Shown piece by piece: positions 54,308 to 63,272 of a stretch of 64,000 nt of DNA. The notes beneath the pieces were generated by a model. That model was not told the origin of the DNA and did not search any database. It saw nothing but the letters and a program-made list of their open reading frames with translations. A program made the translations under genes and the position numbers. Where the stretch lies: NCBI RefSeq assembly GCF_036250695.1, contig NZ_CP109427.1, positions 7,874,001 to 7,938,000 of the forward strand, in the 5' to 3' direction. Numbering within the stretch: the stretch's first letter is position 1; each line of letters starts with the position of its first letter. The DNA comes from Streptomyces sp. NBC_01497. GTDB taxonomy: Bacteria > Actinomycetota > Actinomycetes > Streptomycetales > Streptomycetaceae.

Positions 54308-55090
54308 TCAGCTCGCGGCGGCGATCGCCGCCGCCTGTTCCCGGGCATGCCGGTCCATCTCCGCCCGGAAGGCGGCCACCAGGTGCGGCTGAATGCGTCC
54401 CGTCCTTCGGTCACCTCCCTGGCAGACCGCGCCGCGCACTCCCACGATGTCCGTGCCGATACGCGTCAACGCGCCCAGGTCCCCCACCGTGACGCTCCCG
54501 GCGAGAGCCGCGATCCGACCGGCCTCGTGGGCCAGCCTGACGAACTCGGCGCAGACATCGGGCGGGACATGGTCGAACAACCGTGTGCCGTCCTTGATCG
54601 CGGTGTCGAGCATGGCCGCGTCGGAGCCGGACCGGCGGGCGATATCCGGCAGCGAGAGCGGGTTGACGCAGCCGATCCGGTGGGCGTCGGCGTAGCCCGA
54701 GGCGACGACGAACGCGTCCGGCCGGTAGTCCTTCACGGCCCGGACGACCCCGCGCATGACGTCGATGGCCTGGTCGGGGGTGGTGCAGCCGTAGAGGCCG
54801 ACCTTGATGTACGTGGCTCCGGAGACAGCCGCGCCGAGCGCCGCCTGGGCTACCGTGCCGGGTTTGTACGGAACGTCTCCGACGGTGGCGGACACCGGCT
54901 TGTCCACCGGGACCGCCTCACGGATCTCCCTGATCACCCAGGGGTAGTTCGCGCCGAGCGAGCCCTCTGCGGGCCTTTTGACGTCGACGATGTCGAGGTG
55001 TTCCGACGCCTTGGCGCAGTCGAGCGCCTCTTCGACACTGTCGGGAGAGATGAGAAGCAACAACGTGGTCTCCTTCTGCCGCATGTCCAC
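54308..55090 (-). CDS. mfnB: MfnB-type (5-formylfuran-3-yl)methyl phosphate synthase
   Basis: The product has 260 residues from GTG 55090; ATG 55084 is an alternative with AGGTGG before it. The family (formerly DUF556) condenses two glyceraldehyde-3-phosphates into a phosphorylated hydroxymethyl-furaldehyde, the first step of methanofuran synthesis in methanogens. The core motifs are [34 protein letters not shown] and YIKVGLYG. Asp36, Lys38, Lys96, Asp162 and Lys166 match the catalytic Asp25, Lys27, Lys85, Asp151 and Lys155 of the Methanocaldococcus enzyme at a constant offset of 11. All key residues are therefore kept. No MfnC-type aminotransferase is nearby, so the end product is not methanofuran. 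Confidence 0.92.
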   Translation of the reverse strand: MDMRQKETTLLLLISPDSVEEALDCAKASEHLDIVDVKRPAEGSLGANYPWVIREIREAVPVDKPVSATVGDVPYKPGTVAQAALGAAVSGATYIKVGLYGCTTPDQAIDVMRGVVRAVKDYRPDAFVVASGYADAHRIGCVNPLSLPDIARRSGSDAAMLDTAIKDGTRLFDHVPPDVCAEFVRLAHEAGRIAALAGSVTVGDLGALTRIGTDIVGVRGAVCQGGDRRTGRIQPHLVAAFRAEMDRHAREQAAAIAAAS

Positions 55091-55703
55091 CTGCCGGAGG
55101 GCAGGAATGCGGAGTCGCCTGGATCACGTGCGGTCTGCTCATCATTGCGGCGGCCTGCCGGGCCCGGGAGGGCGTGCGGAGTGCCAAACGGGTCACTGCC
55201 CTGACGGGCCCACGCCCCCAGCGCGCACCAGTGCGGCCGACGGCAGGCCGACTTCGACGTGGGCAGGCGTGAGACTTCGCGCGGGCGCGCGCGACGGGAC
55301 TGCCACTGACACACTCTCCCTGAGGCCGGGGACGCCACCGACACACTCTTTGTGAAGGGACGAGTTCGGACCGCTGAACCTGATGCCCCACCCGGGTCGG
55401 CCGTGGGCGCAGCGCAGCGGCAAGCACAAGGGCCCCGACCGCGAGCCATGCCGACGCAGGCGGGCAACCTGCAACCGCCTCTTCCTGGCCGAACAGGATC
55501 GAAGCCCAGTTCACGGCCCTGCGCGCCTTCACCCCCGACGGTACCGGCCACGCCGATCACAAGGAACAGGGCAGCATGATCCGCGCTACATCATCCGGCG
55601 AACCACCACGTCGCCGATGCCCGCCTGCGTCGGGTGGTCACACGCGCGAACGTCGCCTGGCACGGCAGTAGTTGCGCCATGCACCGGGTATGGACAGCCG
55701 CTA
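55091..55703. other. Gap between mfnB and the phosphatase gene, with transposase debris
   Basis: A small hairpin (CCTGCC-GGAG-GGCAGG, 55090-55105) abuts the mfnB start and may mask its ribosome-binding site. The middle is featureless. Transposase remnant codons lie at 55483-55660. Confidence 0.5.
55483..55660 (+). pseudogene. IS630-type transposase C-terminal remnant
   Basis: Read on the plus strand, the codons give SWPNRIEAQFTALRAF, then DHKEQGSMIR. After single-base losses near 55584 and 55599 they give YII and NHHVADARLRRVVTRANVA. This is the end of the DDE domain and tail of a common streptomycete IS630-type transposase. At least two frameshifts and the missing N-terminus show it is dead. 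No terminal inverted repeats were found. Confidence 0.6.
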
Positions 55704-56273
55704 TCACGGCACGTTCCACCCGAGCACGACCGGCAGTTCGTGCTCGTAACCCAGTGTGTTGATCGTCCCCGGATGCGGGTGCCCGAACTGCCGCCCGGCC
55801 GAAGCCTCAAGGCCGAGCCAGCGCGCGGTGAGGATGCGTGACAGGTGGCCGTGCGCAACGACGGCCACGTCGCCCTTGTCCAGCAGCGGCCGGACCCGGC
55901 CGAGGAAGGCGTCGACCCGTACTGTCACGTGCTCCAGGTCCTCGCCGGCGTCGACGCCGTCGCGCCACAGCTCCCAGCCGGGCTTGAGCTCCCGGATCTG
56001 CTCGGCAGTAAGACCCTCGTAGCGACCGTAGTCCCACTCGATCAGGTCGGTGTCGGGCTCCGCGCTCCTCAGCCCCGCCAGTTCCGCCGTCCGCACCGCG
56101 CGGGTCAGCGGGCTGCTGTAGACGGCGGTGAAGTTCCGTTCGGCCAGCCGAGGCGCGAGCGCACGCGCCACGTCCTCACCCACCTCGGTCAGCGACAGGT
56201 CCGTGCGGCCGGCATGCTGCCCGGTCCGGCTCCATGCGGTCTCGCCGTGCCTGATCACCACCAACTGGCCCAT
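55704..56273 (-). CDS. Histidine phosphatase (phosphoglycerate-mutase fold)
   Basis: This 189-residue protein has the phospho-accepting histidine in VVIRHGETAWS, the second arginine in YSSPLTRAVRTAE and the second His in VVAHGHLSRILTARWLG. It is a small cytoplasmic phosphatase rather than a mutase, judged by length. It lies upstream of mfnB on the same strand and could remove the phosphate from the MfnB product (inference); housekeeping roles are equally possible. Confidence 0.88.
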   Translation of the reverse strand: MGQLVVIRHGETAWSRTGQHAGRTDLSLTEVGEDVARALAPRLAERNFTAVYSSPLTRAVRTAELAGLRSAEPDTDLIEWDYGRYEGLTAEQIRELKPGWELWRDGVDAGEDLEHVTVRVDAFLGRVRPLLDKGDVAVVAHGHLSRILTARWLGLEASAGRQFGHPHPGTINTLGYEHELPVVLGWNVP

Positions 56274-56327
56274 GGCTGAGGACCGTATCTCACATCGAAC
56301 ACACGGCGAACGTTGCCTGATGCGGCA

Positions 56328-57062
56328 CTAGAGAGTCCTGGCCGCGTCGTGCTTCCAGTAGCCGGAGAACGTGATGCGGCCCTTCGGCAGACCCGCACGG
56401 TGCACGTGGCGCCGTCCCTCGGTCGCGAGCGTCGACTCGCCCACGACGAAGGCGTAGCCGCTCTCGTCGACCGACCGGTGCCGGCGCAGTTCCGCCAGCG
56501 CGGCGGCCCCGGGCACTGTGGCGGCGTCGCCGCGGACCACCCAGGTCACAGACACTCCGGGCGGTGCGTCGAGGTCGCGTCGGTCCCCCTCGACCGGGAT
56601 CTCCTGGATGGCTCGGCCGACGGGGTCCCGGGGCAGGGAGCGGAGAATCCCGGCTGTGGCGGGCAGACCGCTCTCGTCGGCGGCGAGGAGTACCTCGGAG
56701 GCGTCATCCGGGCAGTTGAAGATGATCCCTTGGTCGAGCAGGGCGACGGGGTCGCCGGGGCGGGCGGCGCATGCCCAGATCGCCGCGGCGCCGTCGCTCT
56801 CGCCCGACGGGCCTGCGTGCACGACGAAGTCGATGTCCATCTCCGCCGTCCCGGGGCGGAAGCCCGCCACCGTGTAGTTGGCGCAGTGCGGCCGGACATC
56901 CTCAGGAGTCGCCAGGTACGGTTCCCACCACCGTGAGCCGGAGATCCCCGGTAGCACGAACCGCTTCTGGTGCGGCAGTCGCAGGAAGAGGCGGAACCAG
57001 TGGTCGTAGCCGAGCCACGGGAAGCCGGCGAAGTCGGCTCCGCTCACCGTCACGCGTTGCAT
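56328..57062 (-). CDS. Siderophore-interacting protein (FAD-dependent ferric reductase)
   Basis: This 244-residue protein starts at ATG 57062. The FAD site RPHCANYTVAGFRPGTAEMDIDFVVH is the SIP family pattern, and the C-terminal half is the NAD(P)-binding lobe (LLAADESGLPATAGIL, YAFVVGESTLA). Such ViuB-like enzymes reduce ferric siderophores in the cytoplasm. No siderophore genes are near, so it is probably an independent iron-uptake gene. Confidence 0.9.
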   Translation of the reverse strand: MQRVTVSGADFAGFPWLGYDHWFRLFLRLPHQKRFVLPGISGSRWWEPYLATPEDVRPHCANYTVAGFRPGTAEMDIDFVVHAGPSGESDGAAAIWACAARPGDPVALLDQGIIFNCPDDASEVLLAADESGLPATAGILRSLPRDPVGRAIQEIPVEGDRRDLDAPPGVSVTWVVRGDAATVPGAAALAELRRHRSVDESGYAFVVGESTLATEGRRHVHRAGLPKGRITFSGYWKHDAARTL

Positions 57063-57622
57063 CGACGGGGTGAGGCCGCAAGCCGTCGGGTGCGCCCGTC
57101 ACGGTGCAGGCGTCAACTCCGTCCACTCCGACGCCATTGCCGCACCCTTGGCCCGAGGCCTGTTGGACGGGCGAGGCGACCGGCAGTCGGACATCGGCCC
57201 GTGCCGTAAGACTGCGGGACGGTCCGTGCCGTGTTGTAAGGCTGCGGGCCGCAGCAGTGCCGGTGGAGGCGTTCGGGGCGCAGCGCTCCTCCGCGAGGTC
57301 GTCGAGTCAGTCCCTGCAGTGCTGTTGACAGCGCCGAAGCCGTACCTGTTTCATCGGCTCGTCAGTTTGTTTTCGTTTAATTGTGCTCGGTTAGCGAACA
57401 GCGCCTGTCTCTTCGTCCGTCACCCGCATTGACCCGGACCTTCCTCCTCGTTTCCCGCCGTCCGTCAGTCAACTCTGCTCGTAGTTGGTCCTGTTATCGA
57501 CATGGGACGGGGTTGTCGGCCGTCCGGGCACCTGCCGTGGCCCCGTCCCTCGCCTGGTGGACCCGATGCGGGCGGTCAGACCGTCGACTGTTTGATTCTG
57601 TGACTTCTGCTGGGAGATCCCC
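57063..57622. other. Divergent promoter region
   Basis: An imperfect direct repeat (CCGTAAGACTGCGGGACGG / TTGTAAGGCTGCGGGCCGC) lies near 57204-57254, and a strongly AT-rich stretch (GTTTGTTTTCGTTTAATTG, about 57365-57385) follows. The AT-rich patch is the likeliest promoter site for the sulfotransferase operon. No gene is seen. Confidence 0.5.
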
Positions 57623-58957
57623 TTGGACAGCGTCGAAGCGCTCGACCGGCTCGCGACAGTCGGGGACCACGCGCTGAAGGTGCGCGAGTCGCTTTCCCCC
57701 TTGGATGACCCGACGGCCGTTCGGCACGTGCTGCTGGTGCTCTCCGGATCGCGGGGCGGGTCCAGTCTCCTGTACGAACTGCTCGCCCGTGCGGGCGACA
57801 TGGCGTCGCTGGCCGGGGAACACATACCGTTCTATCGGCTGCACGGCATCGACGCCCCCGCCGCTCCGGGGCGCAGCGACCTCTGGCAGGACGTGGACAG
57901 CGACCGGGCCCTGAAGGTGTCCCGCGCGCTGCTCGCCGAGGCGCGCCTCGGAAGAGGGCGTGTCCCGCCGGGGGACCGCTCCGCCGCCGCCCTGAGCGCG
58001 ATGCGCCTCGCCCTCCAATGGCCGGAGATCCAGCTGGGTTTCGAGGAGCTCTGCGACGCCTTCCAGTGCGCGGCCCGCGAACTGCCGCCGGACGCGACGT
58101 CCGACGCGGATCACTCCGCCGTGCTCCTGCGGGTGATCGACCGGCTGCGTGCCGCGGGCCACCGCGTGGACGCCGGCTATCACGATGTCCCTGCCCTCGC
58201 GCGTGCCCAGCCCCCGCAGGGGCCGCCGCGTTCAGGATTCTGCGTGGAGGAGCCGCCGTTCGTGTGCCCGGCGCCGGGCCGTGTGCCGGAACCGGGAGAG
58301 CTCGAACACGTCCCTCTGCTGCTCAAGGCCCCCCTTGACGCATACCGGCTGCCCCTGCTCAAGAGGATGTTCCCCGGAGCGCTGTTCACGGTCGTCCACC
58401 TGACACGCAATCCGGCGGCCTCGGTGAACGGACTGTGGGACGGATGGCGGAGCAACGGATTCTTCTCCCACCGCACGACGGACCTCGGGCAGCCGCTGTC
58501 CATCCCGGGGTACACGCGGGCCGACGCCCCCTGGACCCGGCACTGGTGGAACTTCGATCTGCCCCCGGGCTGGCAGAGCTGGGCGCACCGTCCGCTGGCC
58601 GAGGTGTGCGCCTTCCAGTGGGCCTCGGTGCACCGGTACGTTCTCGCGGCACTCTCCGCACCTGAGCCGCCTCTGCCGATCCGAGCGCAGGTGCGGGTGA
58701 GATTCGAGGATCTCGCCGCGGGGGCCGAGGGGCGCTCCCGGGTGCTGCGCCGAGTCCGGGAGGCCGCGGGGCTGCCGAGCGGCGGCCCGGACACGGACCG
58801 CGGTCCGGCACCCCTGGTCATGGCCACGCAGCCGCCGCGGCCTGGACGCTGGCGGGATCGGGCGCGGATCATCGAACCCGTGATCCGGCGCCCGGACATC
58901 GCCGAGGTGGCGAGGGCCCTGGGCTACGATCCGGCGGCCGAGGAGACCTGGACATGA
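57623..58957 (+). CDS. Sulfotransferase-family protein
   Basis: The product has 444 residues and a TTG start at 57623, with GGGAGA upstream. The PAPS 5-prime-phosphosulfate loop is LVLSGSRGGSSLLYELLAR (about residues 38-56) and the 3-prime-phosphate motif is LTRNPAASVNGLWDGW. A family-atypical central insert (residues about 110-225) and a WWNFDLPPGW region are also present. It should transfer sulfate from PAPS to a hydroxyl or amine. It overlaps the next gene by ATGA and heads a four-gene operon, which suggests that the sulfated compound is made or trimmed by the following enzymes (inference). Confidence 0.75.
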   Translation: MDSVEALDRLATVGDHALKVRESLSPLDDPTAVRHVLLVLSGSRGGSSLLYELLARAGDMASLAGEHIPFYRLHGIDAPAAPGRSDLWQDVDSDRALKVSRALLAEARLGRGRVPPGDRSAAALSAMRLALQWPEIQLGFEELCDAFQCAARELPPDATSDADHSAVLLRVIDRLRAAGHRVDAGYHDVPALARAQPPQGPPRSGFCVEEPPFVCPAPGRVPEPGELEHVPLLLKAPLDAYRLPLLKRMFPGALFTVVHLTRNPAASVNGLWDGWRSNGFFSHRTTDLGQPLSIPGYTRADAPWTRHWWNFDLPPGWQSWAHRPLAEVCAFQWASVHRYVLAALSAPEPPLPIRAQVRVRFEDLAAGAEGRSRVLRRVREAAGLPSGGPDTDRGPAPLVMATQPPRPGRWRDRARIIEPVIRRPDIAEVARALGYDPAAEETWT

Positions 58958-60117
58958 CCGAGCCCTTACTGCCCGCGCCGACGCCCGCCGCCGACGCAGG
59001 CTCCACGAACCAGGCACCGGACGACGGGAGTTCAGCGCCCGCGACCTACCATGGCCCCGGCTTTCGCCCCCGGGTCCGGCGTCACCGGGACGAGGTCGCC
59101 GAAGGACGTCTCTGGGCGCCGCGCACCGTGGACTCCGAATACGGGCGCCTTCGCGAGGTCGCACTCGGCATTCCCGTGCGAGGACAGCGTCCGCCCGCCG
59201 TCCCCGATGCGGTGCAGCATCTCAGGACCGTCGACTACGCGCGCATGGCCGACGAACTCGCCTGCCTTGCGGGGACGTACGAGGCTCTGGGCGTGCGGGT
59301 CCACGAACTGCCCCAGCCCGCCGGACTCGCCCTGGGATCCGCGGAGGCTGGGACGCGGCCCCCGGGGGCCGGGCCGGCACCGGCGCGGGCGGACACGCAG
59401 GCTCGGCCGGCAGTGGTCGCCGCGGATGATCGGAGCACCCACAACCGGATGTTCGCCCGCGACACCTTCGTCATGACCCCCGAGGGAGCCGTTCTGGCCC
59501 GCATGGGCAGCGAGGTACGGGCGGGTGAGTCCCGCCTGGTCGCACGGCTCCTCGCGTCCCTCGACATTCCCGTGATCCGCACGATTCACGGGAGCGGCAC
59601 CCTCGAAGGCGCCGACGTGCTGTGGGCCGGCCCGGACGTGGCGCTGGTGGGCGTCGGCAACCGCACGAACGAGGAGGGCGCCAGGCAGCTCACCGAGACG
59701 CTGGCGACCTTCGGTGCGCGAACCGTTCCCGTCAGAATGCCTCGCGGTGTGCAGCACCTGCTCGGACTCGTGCAGTTCCTCGACCACGATCTCGCGGTGA
59801 TCCGGCACGAGTTGGCGGACACGGCCATGGCAGAGCTGCTGCGCCGACTCGGACACACCCTGCTTCCGCTGGCCGAGCACCCCGATATCACCGACGGATT
59901 CGGCATGAACGTCGTGTGCGTGGCGCCGCGCACCGTGGTGATGCCGACCGGTGCCGCCCACGTGCGGAAGGTGTTCGACGCGGCCGGTGTCGATGTGGCG
60001 GCCGAGGTCGCCATCGGCGAACTCCTCGCCGCGGCCGGCGGGATCGGCTGCGCCACCGGCATCCTCTCCCGGGACCGCGCGACGCTCCCGCACCCCGATC
60101 CTTCCCCGGCCGACTGA
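58954..60117 (+). CDS. Guanidine-modifying enzyme (DDAH / amidinotransferase fold)
   Basis: This 387-residue pentein-fold enzyme shows ARDTFVM, then GSGTLEGADVLW (Glu and Asp that hold the guanidinium), His268 in VQHLLGLVQF and the nucleophile Cys366 in GGIGCATG. All three catalytic groups are in place. Such enzymes deiminate arginine derivatives, split dimethylarginine or transfer amidino groups. The N-terminal 55 residues are disordered. A role within a guanidine-bearing product, or in releasing ammonia or citrulline, cannot be told apart. Confidence 0.82.
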   Translation: MTEPLLPAPTPAADAGSTNQAPDDGSSAPATYHGPGFRPRVRRHRDEVAEGRLWAPRTVDSEYGRLREVALGIPVRGQRPPAVPDAVQHLRTVDYARMADELACLAGTYEALGVRVHELPQPAGLALGSAEAGTRPPGAGPAPARADTQARPAVVAADDRSTHNRMFARDTFVMTPEGAVLARMGSEVRAGESRLVARLLASLDIPVIRTIHGSGTLEGADVLWAGPDVALVGVGNRTNEEGARQLTETLATFGARTVPVRMPRGVQHLLGLVQFLDHDLAVIRHELADTAMAELLRRLGHTLLPLAEHPDITDGFGMNVVCVAPRTVVMPTGAAHVRKVFDAAGVDVAAEVAIGELLAAAGGIGCATGILSRDRATLPHPDPSPAD

Positions 60118-60149
60118 CCCGGCGCTGTCTCAAGGAAGAAGGTCCATCG

Positions 60150-62078
60150 ATGCAGGACTCCCTCCGGATCACCGTCACACTGGCGTCCGGCGCGCTCGCC
60201 GTCTTCGACGCTCTGCCGCCCGACGCCACCGGCATCCGTGTCGACCCCGGCACCGGAGTCGAACTGCGCACGTCCGGGACCCGGCCCCTGGCCGTCACCG
60301 TTCGTCCGCCGTCCGTCGACGACCCGATCCGTTCAGTGGCCCACGACCTGTTCGCCCCCATGGCCAACCTGCGCAACGTCGTCCTCCCGGACAGTGGCCG
60401 CTGGTTCATGAACGGCCTGCAGCCGATCAGCGCCTGGCGCTTCCACCGCACCGCCGACAGTGCGGCGCACGACGTGCTGACACCCCTGTACGTGTTCACC
60501 CGTCCCGACGGCGCGACGGATGTGGCCCTCGGGCTGGTGGGCGAGCTGTACGAGACCCGGTGCGAGGTCATCGAGCCGGCGTCCAACCGGGCGCTCAACG
60601 TCCATGTGGGCATGCTGGGCGTCCGGTTCAGCCGGGGCACGCAGGACCACCCCATCCCCGCGCACGTCGTCGCGGCGGACGGTTCCGTCACCGACCACCT
60701 CTATGTGGACCGCCCCGGCCGCGAGGAACACGTGCCCTGGTCCCAGGCGCTGCGCCGGTTCAGCCGGGCGCAGCGCGCGGTCCACGACCTGCGCGACGCC
60801 GCTCCCGCCGACGCGTGGGAGCCGGTGTGGTGCTCCTGGGTGGACTGGGGGAGTGAGCATCTGAGCGAGGACCTCGTGCGGGAGAACGCCGCACGTGGCG
60901 TGGACCTCGGAATCCGGCACTTCATCATCGACGACGGCTGGTTCGGCCCCGGCCTCGACTCGTCCTACGACACGCCGCTGAACATCGGTGACTGGGAACC
61001 CGACCCGAAGAAGTTCCCCGACCTGCCCGGCCTCGTGCGGGAGATCAGGGAGCTGGGCGGCAAGACGCTCATCTGGTGCGCGCCGCACGCCGTGGGACCC
61101 GCTGCGCGCTGTCTGCCCGAGCGGGAACACCTCCTGATGCGTGACCCGCAGGGCGCCCCCGCCCGCAGCGAGACCCAGTTCCACTCCCTGTGCTTCCGCT
61201 CCCCGGAAGCACGGGACGTCATGGTCCGCGTCTGCGTGGACCTCCTCACGACGTACGACTTCGACGGGGCGAAGTACGACCTCTTCAACTGGCTCCCGCC
61301 CGAGGGCTGCCAGAGCACCCGCCACGAGCACGACACCACGTCGATGCTGCACGGACTGGAACTCACCCTCGCCGCAGTCGATGCCGCGACCCGCCGTGCC
61401 CGCCCCGGCGCCGTGGTGGAACTCAAGCAGAACTACGGCACACCGTTCCTCACCCGCCACGGGTCGATGACACGCGCGGGAGACGCCCCGTACGCTCCGG
61501 AGACCAACTTCCTGCGCACGCTCCACGTGCAGGGGTACTGCGCCGCGGCGCTCAACGACTACCAGACCTTCACCGACCGTGACTCGGCACAGGACGTCGC
61601 GGTCGCGGTGCTGACGATGATGGCGGTCGGCATCCCCGCCTACGGCGCGGACCTGCCCTCGCTCTCCGCGGACCGCGCACACGTGCTCCGCCACTACCAC
61701 CGCTGGTACGCGGAACGGCTGCCGCGTATGCGCCGCCACCGGCAACCTCTCGAAGCGTCGCACCGCCTCGTGGCCGTCGCCGCGTGGGAGCCCGCCGACG
61801 GGGACGTCGACCGCAAGGACATCGTGTTCGCGGTGCACGACCCGGCACCGGTGCCCTGGAGCGGACGGCCCACCACCGTACTGAACGCGACGCACGCCGA
61901 CCGCCTGGTGCTGACGGGCGCCGCCACCGGCGACCACCGCGCTCACACGACCGATGCCCTCGGGCACGACCTCGGCGAGATCCTCCTGCCCGCGGACCGG
62001 GACTGCTGGTCGGTGCCCGCGCCCCCCGGCGGCCGCGTGGACATTGTCCCCGCGACGGCGTCCGGGAGGTCCCGGTGA
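60150..62078 (+). CDS. Clan GH-D (GH36-like) glycoside hydrolase
   Basis: This 642-residue protein starts at ATG 60150 after AAGGAAGAAGG. An N-terminal beta domain leads to a TIM barrel with FIIDDGWFG, IGDWEPDPKKFPDLPGLV, LIWCAPHAVGP and a KYDLFNW strand, whose Asp corresponds to the GH36 nucleophile. The classical acid/base context SH-SD is not seen; instead APETNFLRT is present. The specificity may therefore differ from alpha-galactosidase. No signal peptide exists, so it acts inside the cell. Confidence 0.82.
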   Translation: MQDSLRITVTLASGALAVFDALPPDATGIRVDPGTGVELRTSGTRPLAVTVRPPSVDDPIRSVAHDLFAPMANLRNVVLPDSGRWFMNGLQPISAWRFHRTADSAAHDVLTPLYVFTRPDGATDVALGLVGELYETRCEVIEPASNRALNVHVGMLGVRFSRGTQDHPIPAHVVAADGSVTDHLYVDRPGREEHVPWSQALRRFSRAQRAVHDLRDAAPADAWEPVWCSWVDWGSEHLSEDLVRENAARGVDLGIRHFIIDDGWFGPGLDSSYDTPLNIGDWEPDPKKFPDLPGLVREIRELGGKTLIWCAPHAVGPAARCLPEREHLLMRDPQGAPARSETQFHSLCFRSPEARDVMVRVCVDLLTTYDFDGAKYDLFNWLPPEGCQSTRHEHDTTSMLHGLELTLAAVDAATRRARPGAVVELKQNYGTPFLTRHGSMTRAGDAPYAPETNFLRTLHVQGYCAAALNDYQTFTDRDSAQDVAVAVLTMMAVGIPAYGADLPSLSADRAHVLRHYHRWYAERLPRMRRHRQPLEASHRLVAVAAWEPADGDVDRKDIVFAVHDPAPVPWSGRPTTVLNATHADRLVLTGAATGDHRAHTTDALGHDLGEILLPADRDCWSVPAPPGGRVDIVPATASGRSR

Positions 62079-62947
62079 ACGCGTCGGTCCCCGGCGTCAC
62101 GGTCGTCATCCCCTGCCACAACGACGGGGTCTTCGTCGGTGGGGCCGTCGACAGTGCCCTGGCACAGAGCCACCCCGATGTCACCGAGATCGTGGTGATC
62201 GACGACGCCTCCGACGACCCCGCCACACGGGACGTGCTCGCCTCCCTGGACGCGGAACGCGTCCGCGTCCTGCGCGTGCCCCACGGCCACGTGGCCGCGG
62301 CCCGCAACCACGGCATCCGACAGGCTCGCACCCCGTACGTCATGGTCCTCGACAGCGACGACAGGATGGAACCGGACTACCTCAAGGAGACCGTCTCACT
62401 GCTGGAGGCGGACCCGTCGCTGGCCGTCGCGGGGAGCTGGCTGCGGACGTGGGGCGCGGGCGAGTGGGTGGTCAAGCCGTCCGGGGGCGGCCTGACCGAG
62501 TTCCTGCCCCGTAACAACTGCCCGGGGTCCTCGCTGCTGCGCAGGTCGTGCTGGCAGGAGTGCGGCGGATACAGCGAGGAACTGCGAGGGGACTACGAGG
62601 ACTGGGACTACTACCTGAAGGTGACCTCCCGGGGATGGCGGATCGCCGTCGTACCGGCTCCCCTGATGCGCTACCACCTCGCCCAGGGTTCCCTGAACAC
62701 CCAGGGGTTCGCCCGCCGCCCCGAACTCGTCGCGGAAATCGTCCGCAGACACCTCGACACCTACCGCGCACACATCGTCGAGGCCATGGCCGGCAAGGAA
62801 CGCATCCTGATGCAGCGAGTGGAAGAGCTGCGGGACCATCTGGTCGCCACTCCGGACGCGCCGTTGCCACAAGTGACGTTCGGGGACGGTGGTCTCGCCT
62901 TCGCCGCAGCGGTGCAGGCGCTGCGTGAGGGCGCCGTCCGGCCCTGA
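62075..62947 (+). CDS. Family 2 glycosyltransferase
   Basis: This 290-residue inverting GT-A enzyme starts at GTG 62075 overlapping the glycosidase stop. It has VTVVIPCHND, VVIDDASDD, the metal-binding DSDD and the acceptor-side EDWDYYLK in place of ED-RW. No membrane anchor is present. Being coupled to the glycosidase and sulfotransferase, it probably builds the glycan portion of the same compound (inference). Confidence 0.88.
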   Translation: MNASVPGVTVVIPCHNDGVFVGGAVDSALAQSHPDVTEIVVIDDASDDPATRDVLASLDAERVRVLRVPHGHVAAARNHGIRQARTPYVMVLDSDDRMEPDYLKETVSLLEADPSLAVAGSWLRTWGAGEWVVKPSGGGLTEFLPRNNCPGSSLLRRSCWQECGGYSEELRGDYEDWDYYLKVTSRGWRIAVVPAPLMRYHLAQGSLNTQGFARRPELVAEIVRRHLDTYRAHIVEAMAGKERILMQRVEELRDHLVATPDAPLPQVTFGDGGLAFAAAVQALREGAVRP

Positions 62948-63272
62948 CCTGGACGTGTGTCGCCGAGCCGGGAGCCGGGGGAGCGAGGCGCGCCTGGCGA
63001 ACGCGCGGTGCCTGCGCGCCTAACGGCCTTCTCGGCCTGCGGTCGCTTCCACAACCGTTGCGGAGCCGTCGCCGACGTCGAGAGTGCTGATACGGGGTGG
63101 TGTGCTGGACAAGGTTCCGCTCCTTGGCGTGTGCCGGCGCCATGTGCCGCCCTCCGGCTCGGTTCTTCTGCGCGCCTCGGTCTCATCCGGACGGGCCACG
63201 TGGGCCCGGGTGAAGGCCGGGGAGGCGAAAAGATGCTGCGCTCGGCACGGCGGTGTCGGCAGGATGCCTGTC
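62948..63272. other. Intergenic region
   Basis: No gene or repeat is supported. A mild AT increase just before 63273 may carry the promoter of the next gene. Confidence 0.4.

Noticed and set aside
60333..61967. 544-codon minus-strand ORF opposite the GH36-like gene
   Set aside because: It is Val/Gly/Arg-biased and lacks any domain; the plus strand has clear GH-D motifs.
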